From assembly GCF_026342735.1 (NCBI RefSeq), contig NZ_JAPEMM010000001.1, forward strand, positions 1,240,001 to 1,304,000: 64,000 bases of DNA. Reading direction: 5' to 3'. The DNA is from Streptomyces sp. NBC_00193 (GTDB lineage Bacteria; Actinomycetota; Actinomycetes; Streptomycetales; Streptomycetaceae). Each line of letters begins with the position of its first letter. Within the stretch, counting starts at the first letter, position 1. The position numbers and the translations under genes are program-made. Below, one piece after another: positions 26,690-34,706 of this stretch. Under the pieces are notes generated by a model. That model saw nothing but the letters and a program-made list of their open reading frames with translations. It was not told where the DNA came from and ran no database searches.

Positions 26690-27637
26690 TCACTTGCCTG
26701 CGTTGACCGTCGCGGACTGAACGGCGCTGTCCTTGACGTTCCACTTCTCCAGGACCTTGGCGTAGGAGCCGTCCTTGATGATCGCGTCGAGGGCCTGCTT
26801 CAGGGCGTCGCGCAGCTGGGTGTTCTCCTTGCTGACGCCGATGCCGAAGAGGCCGACGTCGGCCTGCGCGCCGCCGACCTCGAAGTCGTTGCCGCCGCCC
26901 GAGGTCTTCGCGATGTACGCGGCGACCGGGAAGTCGTTCAGGTCGGCCACGGCGCCGCCGGCCTTGACGCGGGTCTGGGCCTCGGCGTCGGTGTCGAAGG
27001 ACTCGATGGTGAGCTTCTTGTCACCGCACTTCGTGGCCTGCGCCTTGAAGGTGTCCTCGTAGATCGTGCCGCGCTGGACGGCGACGGTCTTGCCGCAGAG
27101 GTCGTCCAGGGACTTGATGTTCTGCGGGTTGCCCTTCTTGACGAGGAGCGAGACGCCGGAGGAGAAGTAGTCGACGAAGTCGATCCCCTTGCCGATCTGC
27201 TTGCCCTCGTCGTCGAGGCCCTTCTGGCGCTTCTCGTTGTCCGTGACCGAGGACATGATCGCGTCCTGGCGGCCGGAGTAGATCGAGGTGATCAGACCGT
27301 CGAAGCTGCCCGAGGTGAACTCGAACTTCACGCCGAGCTGCTTGCCCAGGGCCTCGGCGATGTCGGGGTCGACACCGACGATCTTGCCGCCCTCGGTGAA
27401 CTCCATCGGCGCGTACGCCGCGTCCGTGCCGACCTTGATGACGCCCGCGTCCTGGATCTTCTTCGGCAGGGCGGAGAAGAGGGGGGCGGTGTTGGACTTC
27501 GTGGCGTCCCCGGACCCCTTCTTCTCGGTCTGGTCTCCACAGCCGGTGAGGATCAGGGCGCCGGCGACCGCGATCGCGCCGACCGCGGCGATCCGGGACC
27601 GGGCGGCGGTCGTACGGCGGGTGGTGCTAGCGGTCAT
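26690..27637 (-). CDS. Polar amino-acid ABC transporter, substrate-binding lipoprotein
   Basis: 315 residues. Basic start and hydrophobic segment 'IAAVGAIAVAGALILTGC' with lipobox LTGC (Cys near 33), then SBP_bac_3: 'VIKVGTDAAYAPMEFTEGGKIVGVDPDIAEALGKQLG', 'SVTDNEKRQKGLD' and 'LCGKTVAVQRGTIYEDT'. The Arg and Asp contact positions of amino-acid binders are recognisable. ATG 27637 has GGAGGAA eight bases upstream. First gene of the operon; the exact amino acid is not determinable. Confidence 0.94.
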   Translation of the reverse strand: MTASTTRRTTAARSRIAAVGAIAVAGALILTGCGDQTEKKGSGDATKSNTAPLFSALPKKIQDAGVIKVGTDAAYAPMEFTEGGKIVGVDPDIAEALGKQLGVKFEFTSGSFDGLITSIYSGRQDAIMSSVTDNEKRQKGLDDEGKQIGKGIDFVDYFSSGVSLLVKKGNPQNIKSLDDLCGKTVAVQRGTIYEDTFKAQATKCGDKKLTIESFDTDAEAQTRVKAGGAVADLNDFPVAAYIAKTSGGGNDFEVGGAQADVGLFGIGVSKENTQLRDALKQALDAIIKDGSYAKVLEKWNVKDSAVQSATVNAGK

Positions 27638-28161
27638 GAGCTGGTTCCTCCGGCAGGTGGAAAGCATCGAAAAGCGGTCGGGCACGCCCCATCGAGTGTC
27701 GCGACCTTGTGTGATTAGGGGCATCTTGCCATTCGGACTGAGTCATTCAGGCAGCCCGTCAGGTCAAAATCGGATAACGGCAGCCGCTTCGTACCCAACA
27801 GGACTGCGGACAAGGGCCCTCAGAACCGCACGAACGGCTGTGACCTGGTCCTTTTGCCGCACTATTTGCGGCGCGTCTCGCCCATCGGACAGAGAGGTTT
27901 GGACTTTTCGCCAAAACCGGGACAAGGAGCTTATGGTCGAGCGGGAATCGACTCGTCTGGGTGAGCGTTCTTCGGGTAGAACAGATCCTTACACCCCTCA
28001 TCCGGGGCTCAGGGCGCGCGTGCGGCGCGCCCGCGCGTACGAACCTCCCCTTCGCGGAGACGGACCTAAACCCGTCGGCGCGGAGACGGACGCGGTGCCC
28101 GCCCACCCCTTAACCAGGAGTGGCCACCCTCAACGATTCAAAGACTTAAGGGGTTAAGACA
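27638..28161. other. Divergent regulatory region between ABC operon and malic enzyme
   Basis: 524 bp with lower GC. It must hold the promoters of the leftward amino-acid importer and the rightward malic enzyme. A 74-codon frame (27933-28157, with AAGGAG before its ATG) has two TTA codons and low third-position GC, so I do not call it a gene. The last 57 bp hold two palindromes described separately. Confidence 0.5.
28105..28158 (+). promoter_or_regulatory. Palindromes in the malic enzyme leader
   Basis: Long-range repeat ACCCCTTAA (28105-28113) and TTAAGGGGT (28146-28154), 32-bp spacer. Nested with it is CTTAA-GGGG-TTAAG (28145-28158). The only SD candidate, AAGGGG, lies inside both right-hand palindromes, four to ten bases before the GTG, so the structure could mask translation or bind a regulator. 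Confidence 0.45.
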
Positions 28162-29367
28162 GTGGCAGCGGAGATCGTCAATCCTCGCAGCGACAGCGTG
28201 ACGGACAACAACCCGGATGCGGTGTTCGCGCTGCACCGGGGCGGCAAGATGGCCATCGTGGCCACTGTGCCCGTCAACGACAAGGACGACCTGTCCCTGG
28301 CGTACACGCCCGGCGTTGCGAAGGTGTGCAGCGCCATTGCCGAGCAGCCCGAGCTCGTGAACGAGTACACCTGGAAGTCCAACGTGGTCGCCGTCGTCAC
28401 CGACGGTACGGCCGTGCTCGGACTCGGTGACATCGGGCCCGAGGCCTCCCTCCCCGTGATGGAGGGCAAGGCCATTCTCTTCAAGCAGTTCGGTGGTGTG
28501 GACGCGGTTCCGATCGCGCTCGCCACCAAGGACACGGACGAGATCATCGAGACCGTGATCCGCCTCGCGCCGTCCTTCGGCGGGGTGAACCTGGAGGACA
28601 TCTCGGCGCCCCGCTGCTTCGAGATCGAGCGCCGCCTCCAGGAGGCGCTGGACATCCCGATCTTCCACGACGACCAGCACGGCACGGCCATCGTGACGCT
28701 GGCCGCCATGCGCAACGCCGCGAAGCTCACGGGTCGCACCCTCGGCGACCTGCGCGCCGTGATCTCGGGCGCCGGTGCCGCCGGCATCGCGATCGCCAAG
28801 ATCCTCGTGGACGCGGGCATCGGCGACGTCTGCGTCACCGACCGCAAGGGCGTCGTCTCCGCCGACCGCTCCGACCTGACGGACGTCAAGGCGGAGATCG
28901 CGGGCCTGACGAACAAGACCGGCCAGACCGGTTCCCTGGAGTCCGCCCTCGCGGGCGCGGACGTCTTCATCGGCGTCTCCGGCGGTACGGTCCCCGAGGC
29001 CGCGGTGGCGACGATGGCGAAGGACTGCTTCGTCTTCGCCATGGCCAACCCGAACCCGGAGGTCCACCCCGACGTCGCGCACAAGTACGCGGCGGTCGTG
29101 GCCACGGGCCGCTCGGACTTCCCGAACCAGATCAACAACGTGCTCGCGTTCCCGGGCATCTTCGCGGGCGCCTTCAAGGTCCGGGCCTCGCGGATCACCG
29201 AGAACATGAAGATCGCGGCTGCCGACGCCATCGCCGGTGTCGTCGCCGACAGCGAGCTCACCGCCGACTACGTGATCCCGTCGCCGTTCGACACCCGCGT
29301 CGCCGAGGCCGTCACGGCCGCGGTCGCCGCGGCGGCGAAGGCCGACGGCGTGGCCCGCCTGGCCTGA
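28162..29367 (+). CDS. NAD(P)-dependent malic enzyme (oxaloacetate-decarboxylating)
   Basis: 401 residues, the short bacterial form without a phosphotransacetylase domain. N-terminal malic domain with 'SLAYTPGVAKVC' and 'FKQFGGVDAVPI', divalent metal site 'FHDDQHGTA', then the Rossmann domain 'AVISGAGAAGIAIAKIL' and 'ADVFIGVSGGTVPEA'. It converts malate to pyruvate, CO2 and NAD(P)H. GTG 28162. It is the target of the palindromic leader described above, and a strong terminator follows it. Confidence 0.96.
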   Translation: MAAEIVNPRSDSVTDNNPDAVFALHRGGKMAIVATVPVNDKDDLSLAYTPGVAKVCSAIAEQPELVNEYTWKSNVVAVVTDGTAVLGLGDIGPEASLPVMEGKAILFKQFGGVDAVPIALATKDTDEIIETVIRLAPSFGGVNLEDISAPRCFEIERRLQEALDIPIFHDDQHGTAIVTLAAMRNAAKLTGRTLGDLRAVISGAGAAGIAIAKILVDAGIGDVCVTDRKGVVSADRSDLTDVKAEIAGLTNKTGQTGSLESALAGADVFIGVSGGTVPEAAVATMAKDCFVFAMANPNPEVHPDVAHKYAAVVATGRSDFPNQINNVLAFPGIFAGAFKVRASRITENMKIAAADAIAGVVADSELTADYVIPSPFDTRVAEAVTAAVAAAAKADGVARLA

Positions 29368-29385
29368 TCGCTGCACCGAGCTGCA

Positions 29386-29429
29386 CGAAGCGGGGCCCGT
29401 CCGGAACCTTCCGGCCGGGCCCCGCTTCG
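29386..29429 (+). terminator. Terminator of the malic enzyme gene
   Basis: 14-bp perfect outer stem (CGAAGCGGGGCCCG with CGGGCCCCGCTTCG) and an inner TCCGG hairpin, 18 bp after the stop codon. Confidence 0.88.
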
Positions 29430-29477
29430 CGTACGGGCCGAGGCCGGCCCAATCCAGCCCTGCCAAATCCAGCCCCT

Positions 29478-29583
29478 CCGGCGTTTGAGGAGCGGGGGTC
29501 CGGGGGCCGGCCCCCGGGAACGGCGCCGCACACGGCAACGGGTCCGGGCGGAGCCCGGGGAACGGTGGAAGGGCGGGTAGGGG
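29478..29583 (-). repeat. Dispersed intergenic repeat, modules B and A, copy 3 (inverted)
   Basis: CCGGCGTTTGAG (29478-29489), a GC-rich hairpin region, then reverse module A (29554-29583), which agrees with copy 2 over about 50 bp. It fills most of the 331-bp gap between malic enzyme and the quinone oxidoreductase; the rest (29584-29698) shows no gene. Confidence 0.8.
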
Positions 29584-29698
29584 ACAGCCCCCGCAGGGCA
29601 CGCTCCCGCCGACGGGCACGGGGAGCAACCCCGAGCAGCCGCCCGCCGGCCAGGGCAGGCCCTGGATCCCCGGGCTACCGACCGGTAGCCTCGCGGCC

Positions 29699-30661
29699 AT
29701 GTTCGCTGCCTACGCTGCCCGAATCGACCGTGACCAGCCGCTGAGCGGCCTTGAGCTGGGCGACCTCCCCGCCCCGCAGGCCCGCCCCGGCTGGGTGACC
29801 GTGAACGTCAAGGCCGCCTCCCTCAACCACCACGACCTCTGGTCGCTGCGCGGGGTCGGCCTGTCGGGGGACAAGCTCCCCATGATCCTCGGCTGTGACG
29901 CCGCCGGGATCGACCAGGACGGCAACGAGGTCGTCCTGCACTCCGTCATCGGCCAGACCGGCCACGGGGTCGGCCCCGACGAGCCCCGCTCGATCCTGAC
30001 CGAGCGCTACCAGGGCACCTTCGCCGAGCAGGTCACCGTCCCCGCCTGGAACGTCCTGCGCAAGCCCGCCGAGCTCTCCTTCGAAGAGGCCGCCTGCCTG
30101 CCCACGGCGTGGCTGACCGCGTACCGCATGCTCTTCACCAACGCCGGCGTCCGCCCGGGCGACTCGGTCCTGGTCCAGGGCGCGGGCGGCGGGGTCGCCA
30201 CCGCCGCCATCGTCCTCGGCAAGGCGGCCGGCCTGCGGGTCTTCGCGACCAGCCGCGACGAGGCCAAGCGCAAGCGCGCGGTCGAGCTGGGTGCCGTGGA
30301 GGCCTACGAGCCCGGCGCGCGGCTCCCCCAGCGGGTCGACGCGGTCATCGAAACCGTCGGCGCCGCCACCTGGTCGCACTCGGTCAAATCGCTGCGCCCC
30401 GGCGGCACCCTGGTCATCTCGGGGGCCACGAGCGGGGACCGCCCGGCGCACGCCGAGCTGACCCGGATCTTCTTCCTGGAGCTCAAGGTGGTCGGCTCGA
30501 CGATGGGCTCGAAGGACGAGCTGGAGGACCTGTTGTCCTTCTGCGCGGCGACCGGCGTCCGCCCGGTGATCGACGAGACCCTGCCGCTGGACCGGGCCCG
30601 CGAGGGCTTCGCGAAGCTGGAGTCGGGCGACGTGTTCGGCAAGATCGTCCTCACCGTCTAG
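29699..30661 (+). CDS. Zinc-binding-dehydrogenase-family quinone oxidoreductase
   Basis: 320-residue MDR-family reductase. N-terminal GroES-like domain ('VNVKAASLNHHDLWSLRGVGL', 'LGCDAAGI') and Rossmann domain with 'SVLVQGAGGGVATAAIVLGKAAGLRVFATSRDEAKRKRA'. The structural-zinc cysteines are absent, as in NADPH:quinone reductases. Substrate unknown. ATG 29699 has no SD; TAGCCT ends seven bases before it, so a leaderless mRNA is likely. Confidence 0.9.
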   Translation: MFAAYAARIDRDQPLSGLELGDLPAPQARPGWVTVNVKAASLNHHDLWSLRGVGLSGDKLPMILGCDAAGIDQDGNEVVLHSVIGQTGHGVGPDEPRSILTERYQGTFAEQVTVPAWNVLRKPAELSFEEAACLPTAWLTAYRMLFTNAGVRPGDSVLVQGAGGGVATAAIVLGKAAGLRVFATSRDEAKRKRAVELGAVEAYEPGARLPQRVDAVIETVGAATWSHSVKSLRPGGTLVISGATSGDRPAHAELTRIFFLELKVVGSTMGSKDELEDLLSFCAATGVRPVIDETLPLDRAREGFAKLESGDVFGKIVLTV

Positions 30662-30704
30662 CCACCGCCCCGCCCCTGCCCCCCGAAGGACCGGCACCAC
30701 CCAG

Positions 30705-30750
30705 GTGTCAATGTGGGTTGACACCCTCCCGTTCGTCAACCTACATTGAC
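30705..30750 (+). promoter_or_regulatory. Promoter with twin operators for the HTH-Clp_N operon
   Basis: Operator 1 GTGTCAA-N6-TTGACAC (30705-30724) and operator 2 GTCAA-N6-TTGAC (30735-30750) are mirror copies; two 19-bp blocks (30704-30722, 30735-30753) are inverted repeats with one mismatch. A -35 TTGACA (30718) and -10 TACATT (30742), 18 bp apart, lie within them, placing +1 at the ATG (30755). Confidence 0.75.
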
Positions 30751-30754
30751 ACCC

Positions 30755-30964
30755 ATGACGGAAGCTACCGATCTGGCCGAGCGCGCCGGTGACCGCGACC
30801 CCCGGGTGGGCCTGCGCGCCGTGGCCGCCCTGCGGCGACTGCTGGAGCAGCTGGAGGCCGTACAGGTGCGCGGGGCCCGTGCGCAGGGCTGGTCCTGGCA
30901 GGAGATCGCGGCCGAGCTGGGCGTCAGCCGGCAGGCCGTACACAAGAAGCACGGGAGGCTCTGA
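30755..30964 (+). CDS. Small HTH regulator of the Clp_N operon
   Basis: 69 residues, essentially one helix-turn-helix: 'LEAVQVRGARAQGWSWQEIAAELGVSRQAVHKKHGRL' (about 34-69), preceded by an amphipathic helix. ATG 30755 is at the predicted transcription start (leaderless), with twin operators overlapping the promoter, so autoregulation is very likely. Its TGA overlaps the ATG of the Clp_N gene (TGATG), so the two proteins are coupled and probably work together. Confidence 0.88.
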   Translation: MTEATDLAERAGDRDPRVGLRAVAALRRLLEQLEAVQVRGARAQGWSWQEIAAELGVSRQAVHKKHGRL

Positions 30965-31476
30965 TGTTCGAACGCTTCACCCAGGACGCCCGCTCCACCG
31001 TGACGGGCGCGGTCACCGAGGCCGAGCGGACCGGGGCGCAGCGGGTCGGCGAGGAGCACCTGCTCCTCGCCCTGCTCGCCCTGGGGGCCCTCGACCCCCT
31101 GAACGTCGACCGGGCCGCGATCTCCGCCGATCTGGCGGCGGCCCGCCGCCGGGGCGGCATGTCCAAGGCGGACGAGGAAGCCCTCGCGGGCCTCGGCATC
31201 GACCTCACGGAGATCGTCTCGCGCATCGAGGAGACCCACGGCGAGGGCGCCCTGTCGGACCCCGCCCCGCGCGGCCGCTCCGGCCGCACCCGCTTCTCCC
31301 CGGGCGCCAAGAAGGTCCTGGAGCAGTCCCTGCGCATCGCCCTGGGCCGCAAGGATCGCCACATCTCCACCCTCCACCTGCTCCTCGCCCTCCTCTCCCG
31401 CCCCGGGACGTCCGCCGAGGTCCTCAGCGACCACGGGGTCACCTACGCGGGAGCCGAGGCGGCCCTGACGGGCTGA
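30964..31476 (+). CDS. Stand-alone Clp N-terminal (Clp_N) domain protein
   Basis: 170 residues, two Clp_N (R-type) repeats: 'FERFTQDARSTVTGAVTEAERTGAQRVGEEHLLLALLALG' and 'FSPGAKKVLEQSLRIALGRKDRHISTLHLLLALLSRPG'. No AAA+ ATPase follows, so it is a free adaptor-like N-domain. It could deliver substrates to ClpC or modulate the HTH partner. Both roles are inference; the family is mostly undescribed. One-base overlap with the HTH gene. Confidence 0.88.
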   Translation: MFERFTQDARSTVTGAVTEAERTGAQRVGEEHLLLALLALGALDPLNVDRAAISADLAAARRRGGMSKADEEALAGLGIDLTEIVSRIEETHGEGALSDPAPRGRSGRTRFSPGAKKVLEQSLRIALGRKDRHISTLHLLLALLSRPGTSAEVLSDHGVTYAGAEAALTG

Positions 31477-31580
31477 GAAGCGGTCACGCCCCCTTCACCT
31501 TCTTTGCTGTCGCGTACAACCATCCGTGCGGCCGGTGAGTCTTGCCCTGCGAAAGAACGTTCTCTCCTGGGGGTTTTGCC

Positions 31581-32630
31581 GTGAAGTTGTCCCGGATCGC
31601 TGCGGCGGTCACCGTTTCCGCTCTGGCCCCAGCCGTGTTCCTCGCGTCCCCGGCCTTCGCCACCGGCGAAGAAACCGGTGCGCCCGCCGGCCCGACGGCT
31701 CCGACCGCGCCCGACCGTCCCGCGGCCGAGCAGCCCGCGCCGGTGCAGCCGCCGGCCGAGCAGCCGGGCGACAGCCAGGCCGAGCAGGACCGCAAGACGA
31801 TCCTTGCGATCATCGCCGACCCGATGGCCAGCAATTACATGAAGGAAGCCGGCCACAAGGCCATCGCCGACGGTCCTGCGGCCATGCGCAAGTTCATCGA
31901 GACCGACCAGCACAAGATCCGCATCGACGACTACCGGATCCTGATCCTCCGCCTCCTGAACGGTGCCGGCCCCGGCCTGAAGGAAGGCATCAACGCGGTC
32001 CTCAGCAATGACGGTTCGAACATCGAGAAGCTGCGCCACTTCTACGAGGTCACCCAGCACGAGCTGCGCGACGACGACAACAAGGTCGACATCTCCAGGC
32101 TGATCAACGGCGCCGGCCCCGGCCTGAAGGAAGGCGCCAAGAAGGCGCTCAAGGGCACTCCCGCCGACCGCATCGAGTTCCTGAAGACGGGCCAGCACCA
32201 TCTGCGCGACCAGGACAACCGGGTCGAGATCGCACAGATCATCGATGGCGGGGGCCCGGAGCTGGTCAAGGCGGGCATCGCAGCGCTCAACGGCACTCCC
32301 GCCGACCGCGCGGAGTTCCTGAAGACGGGCCAGCACGAGGCCCGCGCCAAGGACAAGAAGGCCCAGGAGGACAAGGAGAAGGAGGAGGGGAAGCAGCCGG
32401 ACAAGAACACCCCGACTCCGACTCCGACCCCCGCTCCCACCCCCGAGCCCTCCGGCTCCGGGAGCGGCGCGGGGAACACCGCCGTCACCCCCCAGGGCGG
32501 CAACGGCGGACTCGCCACCACCGGCGCCGGTGACACCGCCTGGATCGCGGGCGGCGCGGGCACAGCGCTCGTCGCCGGCGCGGGGCTCCTGCTCGCCGCG
32601 CGCATGCGTCGCGCGGGCTCCGGGCGCTGA
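31581..32630 (+). CDS. ALF-repeat surface protein with sortase motif LATTG
   Basis: 349 residues. Signal peptide to about residue 27 ('ALAPAVFLASPAFA'), Pro/Ala/Glu-rich spacer, three to four helical ALF-type repeats of about 45-60 residues (each with 'D...R I..LINGAGPGLKEG...AL' and 'FLKTGQH'), a Lys/Glu coiled stretch, a Thr-Pro linker, then LATTG (311-315), a hydrophobic segment and Arg-rich tail. LAxTG is the motif of actinobacterial class E sortases, so cell-wall anchoring is predicted. GTG 31581 gives the best signal peptide. ALF repeats have no known function. Confidence 0.85.
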   Translation: MKLSRIAAAVTVSALAPAVFLASPAFATGEETGAPAGPTAPTAPDRPAAEQPAPVQPPAEQPGDSQAEQDRKTILAIIADPMASNYMKEAGHKAIADGPAAMRKFIETDQHKIRIDDYRILILRLLNGAGPGLKEGINAVLSNDGSNIEKLRHFYEVTQHELRDDDNKVDISRLINGAGPGLKEGAKKALKGTPADRIEFLKTGQHHLRDQDNRVEIAQIIDGGGPELVKAGIAALNGTPADRAEFLKTGQHEARAKDKKAQEDKEKEEGKQPDKNTPTPTPTPAPTPEPSGSGSGAGNTAVTPQGGNGGLATTGAGDTAWIAGGAGTALVAGAGLLLAARMRRAGSGR

Positions 32631-32636
32631 ACCACC

Positions 32637-32669
32637 TCGCCGCGGCCGTACAGGGGTCGGCCGCGGCGA
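32637..32669. terminator. Bidirectional terminator (ALF protein / PadR operon)
   Basis: Perfect 12-bp stem (32637-32648 with 32658-32669), nine-base loop, between convergent transcripts. Confidence 0.85.
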
Positions 32670-32687
32670 ACACCCGCCCGGGACTGC

Positions 32688-33611
32688 CTAGTCCTGCGGG
32701 CCGAGGGCCGAGGCGATGCGGGCGGCCGCGTCCGCCAGGTGGGTACGGGCCTGTGCCAGCTGGTCGTCGCTGATCCCCCGGTCGCGGGCCGCGTCGCGGA
32801 TGTCGTCGCGGAAACGGTCCAGCAGCCGGTCCAGGTCGCGGGCCGGGTCCCCCGTCGACGGCACGTCACGCGCCCAGTCCGCGTCGGGAGCCGGCGCCGG
32901 GGCGGCCGAACGGTCGGAGGGCTCGGAGGGCGCGGACGGCGCGGAGGGCGCCGTCGTCGAGCCGGAGCCGCCGAGCCAGGCTCCCGCCAGGCTTCCCAGG
33001 ACTCCGCCCGACTTCGCGAACTGCTCCTGCAGCTGGCCCGCGATGCGCTGGACCTCCTCACGGGCCCGCTCCTGCGCCTCCTTGGCCTGCCGGCGCGCCT
33101 GCTGGGCCTCCTCGCGGGCCCGGCGACTCTCGTCCTTCGCCCGGCGCGCCTGTTCCTTCCACTCGGCCTTCGCCTTGCGGAACTCCTCCTTGGCTGCCGT
33201 CCAGGACTCGCCCTCCACCTGCGTGGCCGACGCGCTGGCCGCGGCCCGCAGTTCGCGCCGCAGATCGCCTGCCGCGCCGCTCACGTCGGCGCGGATCTCG
33301 GCGGCCAGCTCGGAGACCGAGTCACGGATCTCCAGCTCCAGGTCGGCCAGTTCGCCGCCGCGGTCAGCCAGTTCGGCGCGGCCCGCGTCGGTGATCGAGT
33401 ACACCTTGCGCCCGCCTTCCGTCGCGTGCGTGACCAGGCCCTCGGTCTCCAGCTTCGCCAGGCGCGGGTACACCGTGCCCGCGGAGGGCGCGTACAGCCC
33501 CTGGAAACGCTCCTCCAGCAGCCGGATCACCTCGTACCCGTGGCGCGGGGCCTCGTCGAGCAGCTTGAGGAGGTAGAGGCGGAGGCGGCCGTGAGCGAAG
33601 ACGGGCGGCAT
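32688..33611 (-). CDS. PadR-family regulator with long coiled-coil C-terminus
   Basis: 307 residues. PadR winged helix at the start ('FAHGRLRLYLLKLLDEAPRHGYEVIRLLEERFQGLYAPSAGTVYPRLAKLETEGLV'), then about 100 residues of Ala/Glu/Arg/Lys-rich coiled coil ('KEEFRKAKAEWKEQARRAKD'), a Ser/Pro/Ala linker and a helical end. It starts one base after the DUF4097 stop (TGACATG), so the pair is one operon. Palindromes in front of that operon are the probable operator. Confidence 0.92.
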   Translation of the reverse strand: MPPVFAHGRLRLYLLKLLDEAPRHGYEVIRLLEERFQGLYAPSAGTVYPRLAKLETEGLVTHATEGGRKVYSITDAGRAELADRGGELADLELEIRDSVSELAAEIRADVSGAAGDLRRELRAAASASATQVEGESWTAAKEEFRKAKAEWKEQARRAKDESRRAREEAQQARRQAKEAQERAREEVQRIAGQLQEQFAKSGGVLGSLAGAWLGGSGSTTAPSAPSAPSEPSDRSAAPAPAPDADWARDVPSTGDPARDLDRLLDRFRDDIRDAARDRGISDDQLAQARTHLADAAARIASALGPQD

Positions 33612-33612
33612 G

Positions 33613-34566
33613 TCAGAGCACCTTCTTGTCGAGCGCGAGGGGGGCGGCCGGGGCGGCCGCGTCCGTGGCCGGGCGGCGCAGCAGCGCGATGGAACCGGAG
33701 ACGGTGGTGGCGCGCAGCGTGCCGGCGCCGGCGCCCAGGGTGCCGGTGATCCGCTTGGCGCCCAGCTGGCCGGAGACCTGGAGGTCCTCGAAGGCGTTGG
33801 AGACGCCGCCGGTGGCGGTGTTGGCCTCGACGCGGGCGTCGGCCGGGTGCGGGAGGCGGATGGCAACCTGCCCCGATACGGAGGTGAGGGAGATGTCGAC
33901 CGGTCGCGGCTCGGGCCGGTCGTCGAGGGCCAGGTCGATCAGCATGTCCCCGCTGACCGAGTCGGCCCGTACGTTGCCCACGGCGCCGTCCACGACCGTC
34001 AGGCCGCCGGACACGGAGTGGAAGCCGAATTCACCGCTCACGGACTGGGCCTCGACCCCGCCGGAGACCGTGTGCGCCTTGACCTTGCCGGAGAGGCCGA
34101 CGAGCGTGGTCTCGCCGGAGACCCCGTGGACGTCCGTGCCGCCTTCGATGCCGGAGACGAAGACCGTGGCGCCGACCCTGGCCAGCTGGACGCGGGCGGC
34201 GGCCGGGACGGTGAGGGTCACGGTCGCGCCGCGCTCCCAGGCCTTGCGACCGAAGCCACCGGAGGACCAGGTCTTCCAGGGCTTGGCGTCGAACCACTCC
34301 TTGAACCCCTGGGAACCGTTCCAGGGGAGGTCCTCGTAGGAGACGGTCAGGATGCCGCCCTCCTGCACCACGTGCAGGGGCGGGCCGTCGACCTCGGACA
34401 CCTCCAGGCGGGCCGGGCCCTCGTCGGCGGCGGCGACGACGTTGACCGTGCCGCCGACCACCCGGACGCGGACCTCGGTCACCGGCTCCTCGAAGGTGAG
34501 CTTCTGCGGTCCGGCGACCGACCAGACCTTCGGCGGACTCTGCGGATTCTGCGCTGCCTCTGGCAT
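33613..34566 (-). CDS. DUF4097 beta-helix protein, first gene of the PadR operon
   Basis: 317 residues without signal peptide or TM. The N-terminus 'WSVAGPQKLTFEEPVTEVRVRVVGGTVNVVAA' and repeated 'VSGE/VSGG/VSGD' turns every 18-20 residues indicate a right-handed beta-helix (DUF4097). Widely paired with PadR-type regulators, as here. Function unknown; a scaffold or envelope-stress role is only a guess. ATG 34566 has GAGGAGG about ten bases upstream. Confidence 0.9.
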   Translation of the reverse strand: MPEAAQNPQSPPKVWSVAGPQKLTFEEPVTEVRVRVVGGTVNVVAAADEGPARLEVSEVDGPPLHVVQEGGILTVSYEDLPWNGSQGFKEWFDAKPWKTWSSGGFGRKAWERGATVTLTVPAAARVQLARVGATVFVSGIEGGTDVHGVSGETTLVGLSGKVKAHTVSGGVEAQSVSGEFGFHSVSGGLTVVDGAVGNVRADSVSGDMLIDLALDDRPEPRPVDISLTSVSGQVAIRLPHPADARVEANTATGGVSNAFEDLQVSGQLGAKRITGTLGAGAGTLRATTVSGSIALLRRPATDAAAPAAPLALDKKVL

Positions 34567-34600
34567 GGTGCTGGCCCTCCTCGGCGTACCTGCACGCAAC

Positions 34601-34649
34601 ATATCGCGTCTTCTGCCCAACACGATATATCGCGGTTGCGGGAAGTCAA
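34601..34649 (-). promoter_or_regulatory. Promoter and operator of the DUF4097-PadR operon
   Basis: On the minus strand -35 TTGACT (34649-34644) and -10 TATCGT (34627-34622), 16 bp apart. The palindrome CGATATATCG (34623-34632) covers the -10, and ATATCGCG occurs at 34601 and 34627. This A/T-rich dyad is the natural PadR site. Confidence 0.6.
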
Positions 34650-34664
34650 GCGCGTCAGGATGAT

Positions 34665-34682
34665 CCAAAATCATCATTTTGG
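34665..34682 (+). promoter_or_regulatory. Inverted repeat upstream of the 34.7-kb membrane protein gene
   Basis: CCAAAA-N6-TTTTGG, perfect six-base arms, 25 bp before the ATG at 34707 and overlapping its presumed -35. The regulator is unknown. Confidence 0.5.
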
Positions 34683-34706
34683 GCCGTTTTGGCTTAGCGT
34701 GTGGGC

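Noticed and set aside
27933..28157. 74-codon frame with AAGGAG before its ATG, upstream of malic enzyme
   Set aside because: Two TTA codons, low third-position GC and no recognisable family; it overlaps the palindromic leader. Kept only as a note; conservation would change this.
31554..31563. AGAACGTTCT palindrome upstream of the ALF-repeat gene as a LexA/SOS box
   Set aside because: It lacks the extended actinobacterial SOS consensus and the gene has no link with DNA damage.
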